Shown here piece after piece: positions 1 through 30,171 of a stretch of 64,000 bases of DNA (positions within the stretch are counted from its first letter, which is position 1; every line of letters starts with the position of its first letter). Origin of the DNA: Amia ocellicauda. Taxonomy: Eukaryota > Chordata > Actinopteri > Amiiformes > Amiidae. The stretch covers positions 38,512,784-38,576,783 of the forward strand of contig NC_089857.1 in NCBI RefSeq assembly GCF_036373705.1. The letters run 5' to 3'. The notes below the pieces were generated by a model. The model had not been told where the DNA came from and searched no databases. It saw only the letters and a program-made list of their open reading frames with translations. The translations under genes and the position numbers were made by a program.

Positions 1-1742
1 AGTTACGAACCCTTAAGAAGATATACTATTTAAAGCAGTATTTAAATGAACATATAAACAGTGTGTAGTGGCTCACTGTGTCACATGGTACGGTGTTGTG
101 AGATGGGAGGTTATCATCAGTTAGTTATGTGGGTTTGTGTTGGAGTGTGATTCAGTCTTTGTTTTACTGCCACCAGAGGACAGGAACTTGAATGGGAGTG
201 ATTTGGATGACTATGTGCTACGGACATCCCTACTAATCCCTGGGCTGAACCTACAACCTACTATAGTGACCAGGCAGGAAAAAAAAAACAAAAAAAACAT
301 GGTCCCCCAATGTGTCAAAGGATGCCCAATTAGTGCGTCAGATTAATTAGCTCTTAAGCAGCACTGTATAGGCGTTGGCGAGTAATATTACTTCTAGGTC
401 ACTGGGGAAATATGTCTCTGTATATAAACATTACATTCACTGTAAATTTACAAGCTACCACCTGAAAAGCTGCAACAGTTTGACTGCTGCTGTACACTTT
501 ACATCCATATGATACACGAGAAATGTCAACACCACCAAAACTTTACATTACTCACATTCCACAACACCAGGCCACATCTATAGGAGCTTTGCCAACAATT
601 TCTTCACCCTTTGTTTTGGATGGCCATTTCTAACATTTAACATGCTAGACCTCATTTATTGTACACAGGTTTATAGAATAAACACACAAAAAAAAAAAGA
701 TTCAAAGGATAAACCACATGCTTGATCAAAACCAGTCTCCCATAGCACACATTTCATGGTTATGACATCAATAAACATTAACACGAGGTTGCATAAAATG
801 TAAACATAATAGCGGTGTGTACGTAGAGCGAATATAAATTAGAAACACCATTCATTTCATCATTTCGGTTTTAAACGTTACCAACATATCTATACTCATT
901 TTGTGCAGTAGAAATAAAAAAAGATAAGTAAGAACAGAAGATACTTTGTAATCTCAGTCCCTTGATGAAAAATAAAAATGTCCTTTAAAATGTAGGCAAT
1001 GTGGGCATTATTCTGCTTAAAAGCTAAATAAAATATAAATACAGCAAAGAGAAACAAAAGCAATACCGCAAAATAATTTATTTTGTACAGAAGTTTAGTA
1101 TGAAATGTTTTTTAAATTAATAGCAGAGACCAAAAAAAGATCACAGAATAAAACTTTAATACATGGCTGATCAAAAAAAAAAAAAAGGAGGATTTGGTTT
1201 TATAGAAATATACTTTTTTAATATTACAGCTCCCTCTGCTGTTCACAAGACATAGACTAACTATTAGCACTTGGCCATCACATGTAGAGACTGAGAGCCA
1301 GACATCGTAATGCTGCAAACACTGGCCTAAATGAGAAAAGACTCAAAGAAGCCAATAAACGTTAACATTTCACCAAACCGATCTCATTACCTCCTCAAAG
1401 GGGTTTTTAAGCTCAGCTACATCTCAACAGCTGTTAAAATCATATTCAAACAGGGAATATTTGGACCAGTTTAGTTGGTTTAAGACTAGTTTCAATTATC
1501 AGGGTAAAATATTTTTACTAAGACAATGAAAACAGGAAATACATTTAGGAATACAAAATATTTATATTTATAATATACTTTAAAAATCACATATAGACAT
1601 TTTGATATAGACACAGCATATACAAACATTCGTACACACACAACATTTTTGAGAAGACCTGTTCTATACAATGGCTAACTTGCCCCGATGTCCCGCAGCA
1701 GGCCGAGAGAAGGTCACCGTTGAGAGCGCTGGCATTTTCTCA
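1..1742 (-). other. CEP120 3' untranslated region and downstream DNA
   Basis: AT-rich DNA with no convincing exon on either strand. On the minus strand the part next to position 1742 follows the CEP120 stop codon and should be its 3' UTR. The reverse complement of AATAAA occurs at 1077-1082 and again at 655-660, so a UTR of about 0.7 or 1.1 kb is likely. How far the transcript runs is an inference. The remainder to position 1 is unassigned. Confidence 0.5.
1077..1082 (-). terminator. Candidate CEP120 polyadenylation signal
   Basis: The plus strand reads TTTATT, which is AATAAA on the minus strand, about 660 bases after the CEP120 stop codon. The minus-strand sequence just beyond it is T-rich, as expected downstream of a cleavage site. 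A second AATAAA at 655-660 is an alternative. Confidence 0.4.
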
Positions 1743-21139
<19,397 letters not shown>

Positions 21140-21350
21140 GTCTGAGACTGGTGTTCAACTGTATTTCCACTGCCGTCTCTTTAACTGATCGACACGCCTC
21201 TCTCGCTGTTGTTATCAACGCAGTTCAGTTGGCAAACCTCCGTGAACCGTTTTCTAGCCGCTCTGCCACAAACATTTACCGCCCCCATTTAAACTACTGA
21301 CATCCGGCCGGTTCCTGGCGAAGCAGAGCGCCGGAGGAGAAATAATCAGA
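21140..21350 (-). promoter_or_regulatory. Probable CEP120 5' UTR and promoter
   Basis: The stretch just upstream of the CEP120 start codon is richer in CpG than its surroundings, for example CATCCGGCCGGTTCCTGGCG near 21300. There is no TATA box at a typical distance. The transcription start is not visible. A piggyBac element begins at 21479, about 340 bases upstream of the start codon, so the proximal promoter must be short or include transposon DNA. Confidence 0.4.
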
Positions 21351-21736
21351 GATCTTGGGTGAAAGGGTAACTGCAGGCCTGATGGATGCAGGGCTGTCTG
21401 TCGGGCTCCCCCTACTGGTGTGGAAGACTAATAGTATGAGAGATAAAAGTGTAGGTAGCAGTGTTGGAATAATATCAACCCTTGTGTAGTCTTAACATTT
21501 GTATACTCCCCTTGTCCTATGGGTCAAAAATGACCCGACTTCCCTAAACCCCTAAAATAAAGCAGCTTAATTGAATTTTAAACCCCAAATCTATTTTGGA
21601 TGAAGAAACAATCTGTCATTCATCACAAACGTGAATATCTGGGTTTTCCCTCTTCACAGTGCAGAAAGACTGCATTTAATCAGTGGACACCACTCGAGAC
21701 ACATCTGTCATAATCGTTTTCTTTACAAAAGTAGAG

Positions 21737-21737
<1 letters not shown>

Positions 21738-21797
<60 letters not shown>
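21738..21797. repeat. (TTA)n microsatellite, about 20 units
   Basis: Uninterrupted TTA repeat inside the left arm of the piggyBac element. The polyleucine frame across it is not a gene. Confidence 0.97.
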
Positions 21798-22059
21798 GCT
21801 AAAGGTACTGCATAGGTGTAAACATTATTTTGTTTTAGCAAGAGATAGCACTTGTATAGCCTAAGAATGTAGCAGAAATGTGCAGAAAGTAGTTTTTTGG
21901 CAACATAGTGATATATTCTTATATAGTGTATGAGGAATTCAACTACAAAATACTAGTCTTCTCCCATTTTTTGAACCATTGCCCCCACCCACAAGGTGTA
22001 CAAACAACAAAAATAAATAAGAATAAAATAAGATAATAGATACAAAACAAAAACTTGAA

Positions 22060-22637
22060 GAACATAAATCAATCAACTCTAATTAGCACATGTAGGACAG
22101 TATGCAAGTGTGTGTGCATGGACTTTGCAGATGTATTTCTCACATGTGCAGCACATAGTATTTGTTTTAGTCCTTCTTTGGAGGTCAGAATTGGCATCTC
22201 CTCCTCCTGCCTGCCCCAGCTGCAGCCTCGGGTGGATCAGGACAAGATTCAGCGCTGCAGAGGCTGCTGTGCGGGGGAAGCGCTCCCTTCTTTGAATGTG
22301 TGGGGTTACAAGTGCCTTTCCCAGCTGCTCCAGGAACACCCTCCTCTTGTTTCACTTATCAGGCATCCAGATAGGGTTGATCTTGTTCCATCTCTCGAAG
22401 GCATTGTATGAGGACACATCAATGATGTTATGGAAGATGACTAGGGGCTAGCGGGCAGTCATCCTCCTGCAGCTGTACGTTCCAATCACCTTGTCCAGGT
22501 TGTACACACTTCTTTGTTATGGTTGTAGCCAAGGATGATGGCTGGCTTCCTGTCCTCACGATCACTGATCTCAGCCGTTTTGTGCAGTGTGCTCAGGAGG
22601 ACCACATTCTTGTTCTTCTTTGGGAGGTAAGAAACTA
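22060..22637 (-). pseudogene. piggyBac transposase, C-terminal part
   Basis: Minus-strand reading gives VVLLSTLHKTAEISDREDRK, then after a frameshift MTARWPLVIFHNIIDVSSYN, NKINPIWMPDK and VFLEQLGKALVTPHIQRRER. It ends in the cysteine-rich tail (CCTCEKYICKVHAHTLAYCP) that piggyBac transposases use to bind their ends. The frame breaks where KEVCTTWTR replaces the usual glycine-valine-aspartate stretch containing a catalytic aspartate. The reading is lost there, so this is a pseudogene. Confidence 0.8.
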
Positions 22638-23821
22638 CACTCACCTAAAGGATTATTAGGAACACCATAGTAATACTGTGTTTGACACCCTTTCGCCTTC
22701 AGAACTGCCTTAATTCTACGTGGCATTGATTCAACAAGGTGCTGAAAGCATTCTTTAGAAATGTTGGCCCATATTGATAGGATAGCATCTTGCAGTTGAT
22801 GGAGATTTGTGGGATGCACATCCAGGGCACGAAGCTCCCGTTCCACCACATCCCAAAGATGCTCTATTGGGTTGAGATCTGGTGACTGTGGGGGCCAGTT
22901 TAGTACAGTGAACTCATTGTCATGTTCAAGAAACCAATTTGAAATGATTCGACCTTTGTGACATGGTGCATTATCCTGCTGGAAGTAGCCATCAGAGGAA
23001 GGGTACATGGTGGTCATAAAGGGATGGACATGGTCAGAAACAATGCTCAGGTAGGCCGTGGCATTTAAACGATGCCCAATTGGCACTAAGGGGCCTAAAG
23101 TGTGCCAAGAAAACATCCCCCACACCATTACACCACCACCACCAGCCTGCACAGTGGTAACAAGGCATGATGGATCCATGTTCTCATTCTGTTTACGCCA
23201 AATTCTGACTCTACCATCTGAATGTCTCAACAGTCTTCAACTGTCCAATTTTGGTGAGCTTGTGCAAATTGTAGCCTCTTTTTCCTATTTGTAGTGGAGA
23301 TGAGTGGTACCCGGTGGGGTCTTCTGCTGTTGTAGCCCATCCGCCTCAAGGTTGTACGTGTTGTGGCTTCACAAATGCTTTGCTGCATACCTCGGTTGTA
23401 ACGAGTGGTTATTTCAGTCAAAGTTGCTCTTCTATCAGCTTGAATCAGTCAGCCCATTCTCCTCTGACCTCTAGCATCAACAAGGCATTTTCGCCCACAG
23501 GACTGCCGCATACTGGATGTTTCTCCCTTTTCACACCATTCTTTGTAAACCCTAGAAATGGTTGTGTGTGAAAATCCCAGTAACTGAGCAGATTGTGAAA
23601 TACTCAGACCGGCCCGTCTGGCACCAACAACCATGCCACGCTCAAAATTGCTTAAATCACCTTTCTTTCCCATTCAGACATTCAGTTTGAAGTTCAGGAG
23701 ATTGTCTTGACCAGGACCACACCCCTAAATGCATTGAAGCAACTGCCATGTGATTGGTTGGTTAGATAATTGCATTAATGAGAAATTGAACAGGTGTTCC
23801 TAATAATCCTTTAGGTGAGTG
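22638..23821 (-). mobile_element. Tc1-like transposon, type B copy 1, nested in piggyBac
   Basis: Element of 1184 bp flanked by TA (22636-22637 and 23822-23823). The ends read CACTCACCTAAAGGATTATT and its reverse complement. It carries one transposase frame on the minus strand. Its sister at 43223-44442 is 36 bp longer, mainly because this copy lost 37 bp at about 23231. The piggyBac transposase continues on both sides, so the Tc1 insertion is the younger event. Confidence 0.93.
22674..23673 (-). pseudogene. Tc1-like transposase, type B copy 1, broken
   Basis: Starts MGKKGDLSNFERGMVVGARR (ATG at 23671-23673), with HTH motifs ISQSAQLLGFSHTTISRVYK. A TGA replaces a CGA at 23449-23451. A 37-bp deletion at about 23231 removes the WSDESRF block with the first catalytic aspartate and shifts the frame. 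QQDNAPCHKGRII and PDLNPIEHLW with the second aspartate and the glutamate remain. The normal TAG stop has become TAC, so the downstream frame runs through the terminal repeat into piggyBac DNA to 22571. Confidence 0.85.
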
Positions 23822-23823
23822 TA

Positions 23824-24091
23824 GAGTGGTGGTGGGCGTGAAGGCAAACTTTGATGAGAAGGCCTCTCTCCCCCTTGTTGCGAGGAGTGCAGGGGGGAGC
23901 TCAGAGTTCTTTCTAACTGTGCCAACCATGGTGATCTTCCTCTTCAGGAGCTGCTGGCTGAGTTCATAAGAGGTGAAGAAATTGTCACACGTGACATTGT
24001 GCCCCCTCAGTCCATCTGTCTCATCAAGCACAACCTGCATCCCCTGGTTCTTCCCCGGCCTCCACTGGTCAGCTTCCCTGTGTAAACTCAC
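23824..24091 (-). pseudogene. piggyBac transposase, central part
   Basis: Minus-strand translation gives GLRGHNVTCDNFFTSYELSQ and LLKRKITMVGTVRKNSELPP, a hallmark of the piggyBac DDE core; the aspartate in CDNFFTS is one catalytic residue in the family. Upstream (24092-24230) only fragments such as VYTGK are recognisable, with stops. The N-terminal half of the protein is missing, since only about 320 bp separate this block from the element end. It joins the C-terminal part across the Tc1 insertion. Confidence 0.85.
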
Positions 24092-25519
24092 GTCTTCTAA
24101 GCGTAGCTGGATTGTGCGTCACAGGCCACTCATATCTTGATGCCATACTTTGCAGGCTTGATGGGCATACTATCAGTGTGTGTGTCTTTGTGGTTTTTGT
24201 GGTGTGTAAATGATTTTATAACTGCCGGGTCAAAAATGACCCTAAGACAATCTTTGTACCCTGGTGGTGTACAGCTTTCATGGAAACATGAACAAAGGCG
24301 ATGTTTAACGTTTTCTAATGTTGGGGGTCACTCTAGGAAAAGTCATCAAATTTCAAGTTGAAAAAATATAATTTAGGGGGTTTTCTCTGCTGTTAAACAT
24401 AGTGGCACAAGGGTTAAACAGAAAAAATATAACCTATTAGAAAAGATTTTTAAAAAGTGCATACATTTTGATTATGTTGAATTTATGACAGTAGAAATTA
24501 CAACAATTTTGAACCTGAAGCCGTATTTGTTGTTTAAACAGTGCAGGATCAACAAGTTGTCATAGACATTTTTCCGACCTCTCCGTCAGTCTGAGAAATG
24601 CAGACATCATGTATCAGACTGCCCGTAAAAATGCATATCTACCACCCTGTATTACCAGTGATGGGTTCAGGATCTCTGTGCTGGATCAATACACTTTCCT
24701 TTGCAGTAACCTAATGCATTCCTGGATGATGAAGTTAACAAAAGATTATCCTAAAATGTGATGCTCTTGAAAGGCTCCAGGTAAGGCTGTGAATCAAAAG
24801 GAAAACAAAAGTGGAAACACAACTTAAATTGTGTTTAATTGTGTGCACTGATATAAGCTGGACATCAGAAATCTTAATCACTTCCACCTATGTTGCCATA
24901 CATGCAGGCAATAATAGCAAAGGTGAAACTATTGTAATGAGCAATGCCTGACATCAAACAACTCTAGAAGGCATTCTCTGGAGAGATTAACTTTGGTAAT
25001 GGGTATTTTATGGGTCAGGTCAAGACAACATGGGATTTCAAAAGAACCAGAGAAAAAATGTGGTATCTCAATTGATGCATGGGAAGATGTTTGTGACAGG
25101 AAAGATTTATGATGGCACAACAAATCATGACAATGTCAGAACAACACACACTGTCCCCTGTGCAGGAAAACATTAATTGGAAAACCAACTATTCCAAGTG
25201 TCTGATAGACACAGAACCTGAGGACCTACAAATTGGCTACAACAGAAAAAGACTGTTCCCCTGATGTGAGAGGTCACATCAATATGCACAATGAGCATTT
25301 TGTTATATTTAATAAACAGCTGATTTTAGAATAAAACATCTATGTAGAGATATTACAGAACCTTTAATGTTGAGCTGTTTGTATCGAGATCTAAAATCCC
25401 ACAAGATCTTAATTGTCTTACAAAATAAGTACCTGCTCAGTAACTCTGCTCTATTCTCATTTTGAGGTACAAAAGTATTTTCTGAATTAATAAAGTGAAA
25501 CTGTGGGTTTGCACAACCA

Positions 25520-25787
25520 AAGAACTTCTGCACAAACCGCCAGGAAGCATCTCAGGGAAGCTCATCTGCAGCTCGTCTTCCTCACCAGGGTCTTGACCTG
25601 ACTGCGGCTCCGGTGGACAGTCCAGCAGGCAGCAGGCCAATTGCACACCACATCAAAACTTGAGACCTCAATCCATAGATTAGGGTATAATGAATGAATT
25701 TCAATTGACTGATATCCTTATATGAGCTGTTAACTCAGTAAAATCTTTGAAATTGTTTCATGTTGCGTTTATATTTTTGTTCAGTAT
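25520..25787 (+). mobile_element. Tc1-like element remnant (3' part)
   Basis: Contains a stretch typical of a widespread fish Tc1-like family: CATCTCAGGGAAGCTCATCT, then CTCACCAGGGTCTTGACCTG. The right end AAATTGTTTCATGTTGCGTT closes with TTTTGTTCAGTATA, the usual right terminus of that family. The left end and most of the transposase gene are missing. Assignment rests on recalled family sequence. Confidence 0.6.
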
Positions 25788-26829
25788 ATGACTCCCATAT
25801 AATCAACAGTTGTCTGGAGAAAATGAAGGATTTTAAGCTTTGAGTTTCAGGATTATGTTTGTATTGCTTTCTTTTTCCAACATGATGATTTTTTAATATC
25901 ACTAGCACGAGTCTGTGCTCCCCTATATGTACCTTGCATGATGTCTGCATTTGGCTTAGATAGTGCTAGGTTAACAGAAAAGTGAAGACTGATCTTTTGT
26001 CAATTAGTTTTATAGGTTTAAAGCAAATAATCAATATATAGTAAAAGCCATGGCATTCTTATGTCTGTTTTATGTCTTAGCTTAGCACTCATACGAGTCT
26101 TTCTAATCACTTTCCATTTACAGCTTCCTGTTGTAATGAGAATGCTATCCCTCCACTGAGTCTCCCTGCAAACGTAATGAGGAAAACACACTTTAAGGTC
26201 AATGGAAACTTGGTTTCTTCATGAAAGATCTATTTTGAGTATGAAATTCTCATTCCTCACATACTTTCTGCAGATCATTGGTAAACTGATATATTGATTT
26301 CAGCTATCCATTTTGCCTTTCCTATTGAACACTTTTATTGTTGTTGTTTTTTTGCTAACTCCACAAAATAATCCTCACAGTTGGTTTATGGTATAGATTA
26401 TATGCCAAAAAATATTGCTTACATTCAGGAAGAATAGAATCCCAAACATTTAAAACTTTCTCTGGGAATGTGGGACATTTTAAAATGTATTTATTTATTG
26501 ATCCTTGGTTTGCAAGAACAATTACTAAGGTAAATTAAATTGAAAACTGTTTCTATTTTCCTGTCCCATTAACATTTCACATTCCAAGATTCTTTTCCAC
26601 TATAATTACGATTTCCTTCTGCTTTTATTCTGACATATTTGTCATGTATCTCTGTTCTTAGCCTTTGCTAAAATGTGTATTTCAACAACACCAACCTGAA
26701 GGTTTTACATTTTTACCAATGACAGTACATTTAATGGATCTGTTTAAACTCTAATATTGCACTGCTTTGCTTCACATTTTACATTAATAAATCACTGTTG
26801 TACATTACAACATGTAGTCTTCAGGTATA

Positions 26830-26896
26830 CAGCTCTGGAAAAAAATAAGAGACCACTTAACATTGATTTCTGAACTTGGAGTGGTCTCCAGAGCTG
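26830..26896. mobile_element. Minimal Tc1-type terminal-repeat pair (67 bp)
   Basis: CAGCTCTGGAAAAAAATAAG followed by AGACCACT, then about 20 bp, then AGTGGTCTCCAGAGCTG. The ends are inverted repeats with an extra A-rich bulge on the left. TA lies immediately left, and TA lies 2-3 bp to the right. It looks like an internally deleted fish Tc1-family element reduced to its two ends. Confidence 0.7.
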
Positions 26897-27306
26897 TCTA
26901 CCTCTATTGATTAGGATGACCTATTCTTAATCATCGATCATTCATGTTTTGAATTATGAAGATCCATATCCATTGTATTGAATACATTGTGATTTTGGAT
27001 GGCACATAATGTTGATTCTTACTAACTTACTGTCTAAGTCTTACAGCATTGGTCCCACACTGTATCTGGTCTCATGTGCATTTGCTGGGCACAGCCTCAA
27101 ACACAGTTTATGTAAATAAAGATAATAAAAACTACCCATTTTAGTATTTTCATTCATTACATATTTTAAGGCTAGAAGGGAAATACGTTGTTTTTGAATG
27201 CTACATTAAATCATTAAATTTATGCATTAAATTATATAATTTTGTATTCTTTCCTATGTTGCTAGGCTAGGCTCTGTCCCATTAAGAAATGGCTGAACCT
27301 TGTAAA

Positions 27307-27326
27307 AACTATGTTTCCCAGAATGC
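27307..27326 (+). promoter_or_regulatory. ZNF143 (Staf)-type motif
   Basis: AACTATGTTTCCCAGAATGC closely matches the vertebrate motif ACTACAATTCCCAGCATGC bound by ZNF143. A TATAAAT-like string lies about 40 bp downstream. No gene begins visibly nearby, so function is uncertain. Confidence 0.35.
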
Positions 27327-28334
27327 AACATGGCTCCAATCGATGACAGGGGCATCACAGTATAAATTGGCTTGGTGTTGGTTCTTCCCTGGTACTGCCT
27401 CTCTATTGAACTAATGTTATGCAATTGCTGTCGTACTGCCTGGGGTAGGTTGGGAGTTATGCTCTACTCTGCCACAATATAAAGTATTTCAATGAATATT
27501 ATTTATCGAGGTTGGCGAGTAAAACCAAGGTTTTAATTATGGTATTTGACTTTATGTAATGTCTATAAGAGACTAAGAGACAGTTCACCACTATGGACAT
27601 CTTAACTTGGTCACGATGGTCATCTCGTCAGCCAAAGGTTTCCTTAGTACAAATCCTGTCTTTGACCCATAGAGGGTAAAAGTTTGTTTGTTTAGTAGAC
27701 TGCCAAATACACTGTCATCATTCCCCCCCACCTTTAAAGGAGCTTAACTGAGAAATCTCGGGTCAATGTCTGTCTGTCTGTCCAACAGCACCAAAATGCC
27801 TCCCACCTAGTAAATATATTACATTTGTTACAGTATTATAACGATTCTGATGTCACTTAAAATAACAAGTAACAATAATGAAAAGTAGGTTTTCACTTTC
27901 ACAACCTTCATAGTTAATAAAAAGACACTTACATAAACCAATAAATATATGAATCCATGGGTTGATTGCTCACTCAGAATGAACTTGTTTCCTTGGCCAT
28001 ACATGACGTCACTGATGGGACCTTGTTTTTAGATGTGGAAGCACCCCATGTTATAAGGTATGGAGATCACACAGTGCACATACAAAGACACAGATCCACA
28101 GAAGATCAATCAAGGTTTTCCACTTTTATTAGAAGCTGAATTTAGAAAGTAGAAGGAGAATAAATCTCCTACCATGCAGGGAGAATGGTAACACATTTAA
28201 AGAATGTACTACTGGACACAACAACTTGAAAACATACTACATTATTAAGAAACGTAAGAAAGTGTACAATCGAGAGGAGGCCATGCGACCCATCATGCTC
28301 GTTTGTTTTCCATTAATAACGGAGTGATCCAAGG

Positions 28335-28865
28335 ATCCCATCCAGTCTGTTTTAAAATGTTCCCAAATTTTCAGCTTCAACCACATCGCTAGGGAGTTTG
28401 TTCCAGATTGTGACGCCTCTCTGAGTGAAGAAGTGTCTCCTGTTTTCTGTCTTGAATGCCTTGAAGCCCAATTTCCACTTGTGTCCCCGGGTGCGTGTGT
28501 CCCTGCTGATCTGGAAAAGCTCCTCTGGTTTGATGTGGTCGATGCCTTTCATGATTTTGAAGACTTGAATCAAGTCCCCACATAGTCTCCTCTGTTCCAG
28601 GGTGAAAAGGTTCAGTTCCTCAGTCTCTCAGTAGGACATTCCCTTCAGACCTGGAATAAGTCTGGTTGCTCTCCTCTGAACTGCCTCTAGAGCAGTGATA
28701 TCTTTCTTGAAGTGTGGAGCCCAGAACTGTCCACAGTATCCAGATGAGCTCTAACTAGTCCATTGTACAGTCTGAACATTACTGCCCTTGTTCTCAATTC
28801 TACACTTTTGACAATATACGCTAACATTCTGTTTGCCATTTTTATTGCTTCCCCACAACACATCC
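28335..28865 (-). pseudogene. CR1-like LINE, 3' part of the reverse transcriptase ORF
   Basis: The minus strand encodes LIQVFKIMKGIDHIKPEELF, then TRGHKWKLGFKAFKTENRR and VTIWNKLPSDVVEAENLGTF. This is the conserved C-terminal tail of jockey/CR1-type LINE proteins. The right part (about 28640-28865) is non-coding with stops and resembles a common vertebrate LINE-associated repeat, so the copy is rearranged or degenerate. The 5' part is missing. The clade is inferred from memory of the motif. Confidence 0.65.
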
Positions 28866-28869
28866 TTAA

Positions 28870-30170
28870 TCATAATCCTGCTCCAGTGCAAGGCTAACTC
28901 TAAGTTGGCCAAAGAAAGCCACTGGCACAGCCCGCTAAAACAGCAGGGCCCCTCCTCAGAGAACCCAGACATCAAGGAGCAATTTTAATTCAATCAGCTA
29001 TTCACAGAGAACAAGTACTGAGAGATATCCTATATCATTGGCATCATTCAGATGTTTTTCTATTTCAGCCCTATAGATTCAGTTGGAAAATTATTATTTA
29101 CCTAATGAATCTACTTGATTGGCCCATACCAACCTTTGACAGTCACACAGACTATAGGGCTGCACTCTTTTGCTAGTTGGTGATGTTGAAAATATCGTCA
29201 AAGCTGCTGCTTCTGGGTTTTATGCAATTTAATGTAAAGGTAATCCTATCATTATCCTTTTTATTAGGTTGAATACATTATTATGCAAAGATGCCCATAT
29301 CATTGGTCCTGTGCACTGCAGTTAGATCCCCATTGAGGCACCTCAGGACCAAATGAGGCAGATCTTGTGAACAGGAAATCATTTCACAGCATTAATGTAC
29401 AGGTACTTATGATGTTATCACTTACATGTCTTTAAAAATGAATTACAATTCAGAAACTAATGCAAATAGTCCAACATTTGAATGACAACGATACAATGCC
29501 AGACAGTAGGGTATTAGCCTTTTATTATAGTGTCCAAACTGTCCATCATTCATGACTTGACCACAATTATTCCCAGATGATCTGTGAATCCACCTGCCTC
29601 ATTTCAAATATTGAAGCCAAGTGGCCAGAATCTGTCCACCACTCAGGGATACTCAGAGAATATCTGTTTGTGCCAGACATTCGAGGAAGGTGTAAGAAAT
29701 TATCTTTTGTCAGAAATCGTTGCTTAAATATGTGTTTTATTAAGTGATCTCATAGGTCATTATGATGGGATCCTACTTAGAAACAGAGGCATGTAGGCAT
29801 ATGTATGGGCTTGTTCATTGTCTGTATGTGTATATCCACTAGTTCATTATCTATGTGTGGGTGTTTCTATTACATCACTATCATGTTTAAAATGGCGATT
29901 GCAAGTGAACTGCATACATTTAGTATTTCGTAAATTGTAAAGCAAGGTTCCTTGCTTATTAGTTGTAGTATGTGTATTAGTAATAATACTAATGTTATGC
30001 TAATTAACAAGCAATGAGCACATGAATCCACACACTACACACCTCAGAGAGGTTACATACACCTCAGAGAGGTTCTTTAATTAAGAGACACTGAGATTAC
30101 TGAGATGCGTTCAAACGTTTATCGAGCAAGACCGCTTCGCTGTGACATCACAAGTGCTGTCAGTTGGCGG
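28870..30170. other. Intergenic, no gene recognised
   Basis: AT-rich sequence without supported features. A small direct duplication, ACACCTCAGAGAGGTT repeated at about 30041 and 30060, is the only local structure noted. Confidence 0.6.
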
Positions 30171-30171
30171 C

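Larger units (their letters stand above)
21479..24413 (-). mobile_element. piggyBac-like transposon, degenerate, split by a Tc1 insertion
   Basis: The ends read CCCTTGTG and CACAAGGG. The right flank is TTAA (24414-24417) and the left flank is TCAA, one change from the TTAA target duplication. Just inside each end is a GGGTCAAAAATGACCC palindrome (21532-21547 and about 24227-24241 region), typical of a fish piggyBac group. The interior encodes broken transposase on the minus strand. A 1.2-kb Tc1 element sits inside it at 22638-23821. A (TTA)n repeat of about 60 bp (21738-21797) lies in the left arm. Confidence 0.85.
24418..28330. other. Intergenic, repeat-poor except small transposon remnants
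   Basis: AT-rich DNA with no supported gene. It holds a Tc1 remnant (about 25520-25787), a 67-bp terminal pair (26830-26896) and a ZNF143-type motif (27307-27326), listed separately. The remaining open frames are short and show no splice sites or family resemblance. Confidence 0.6.
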
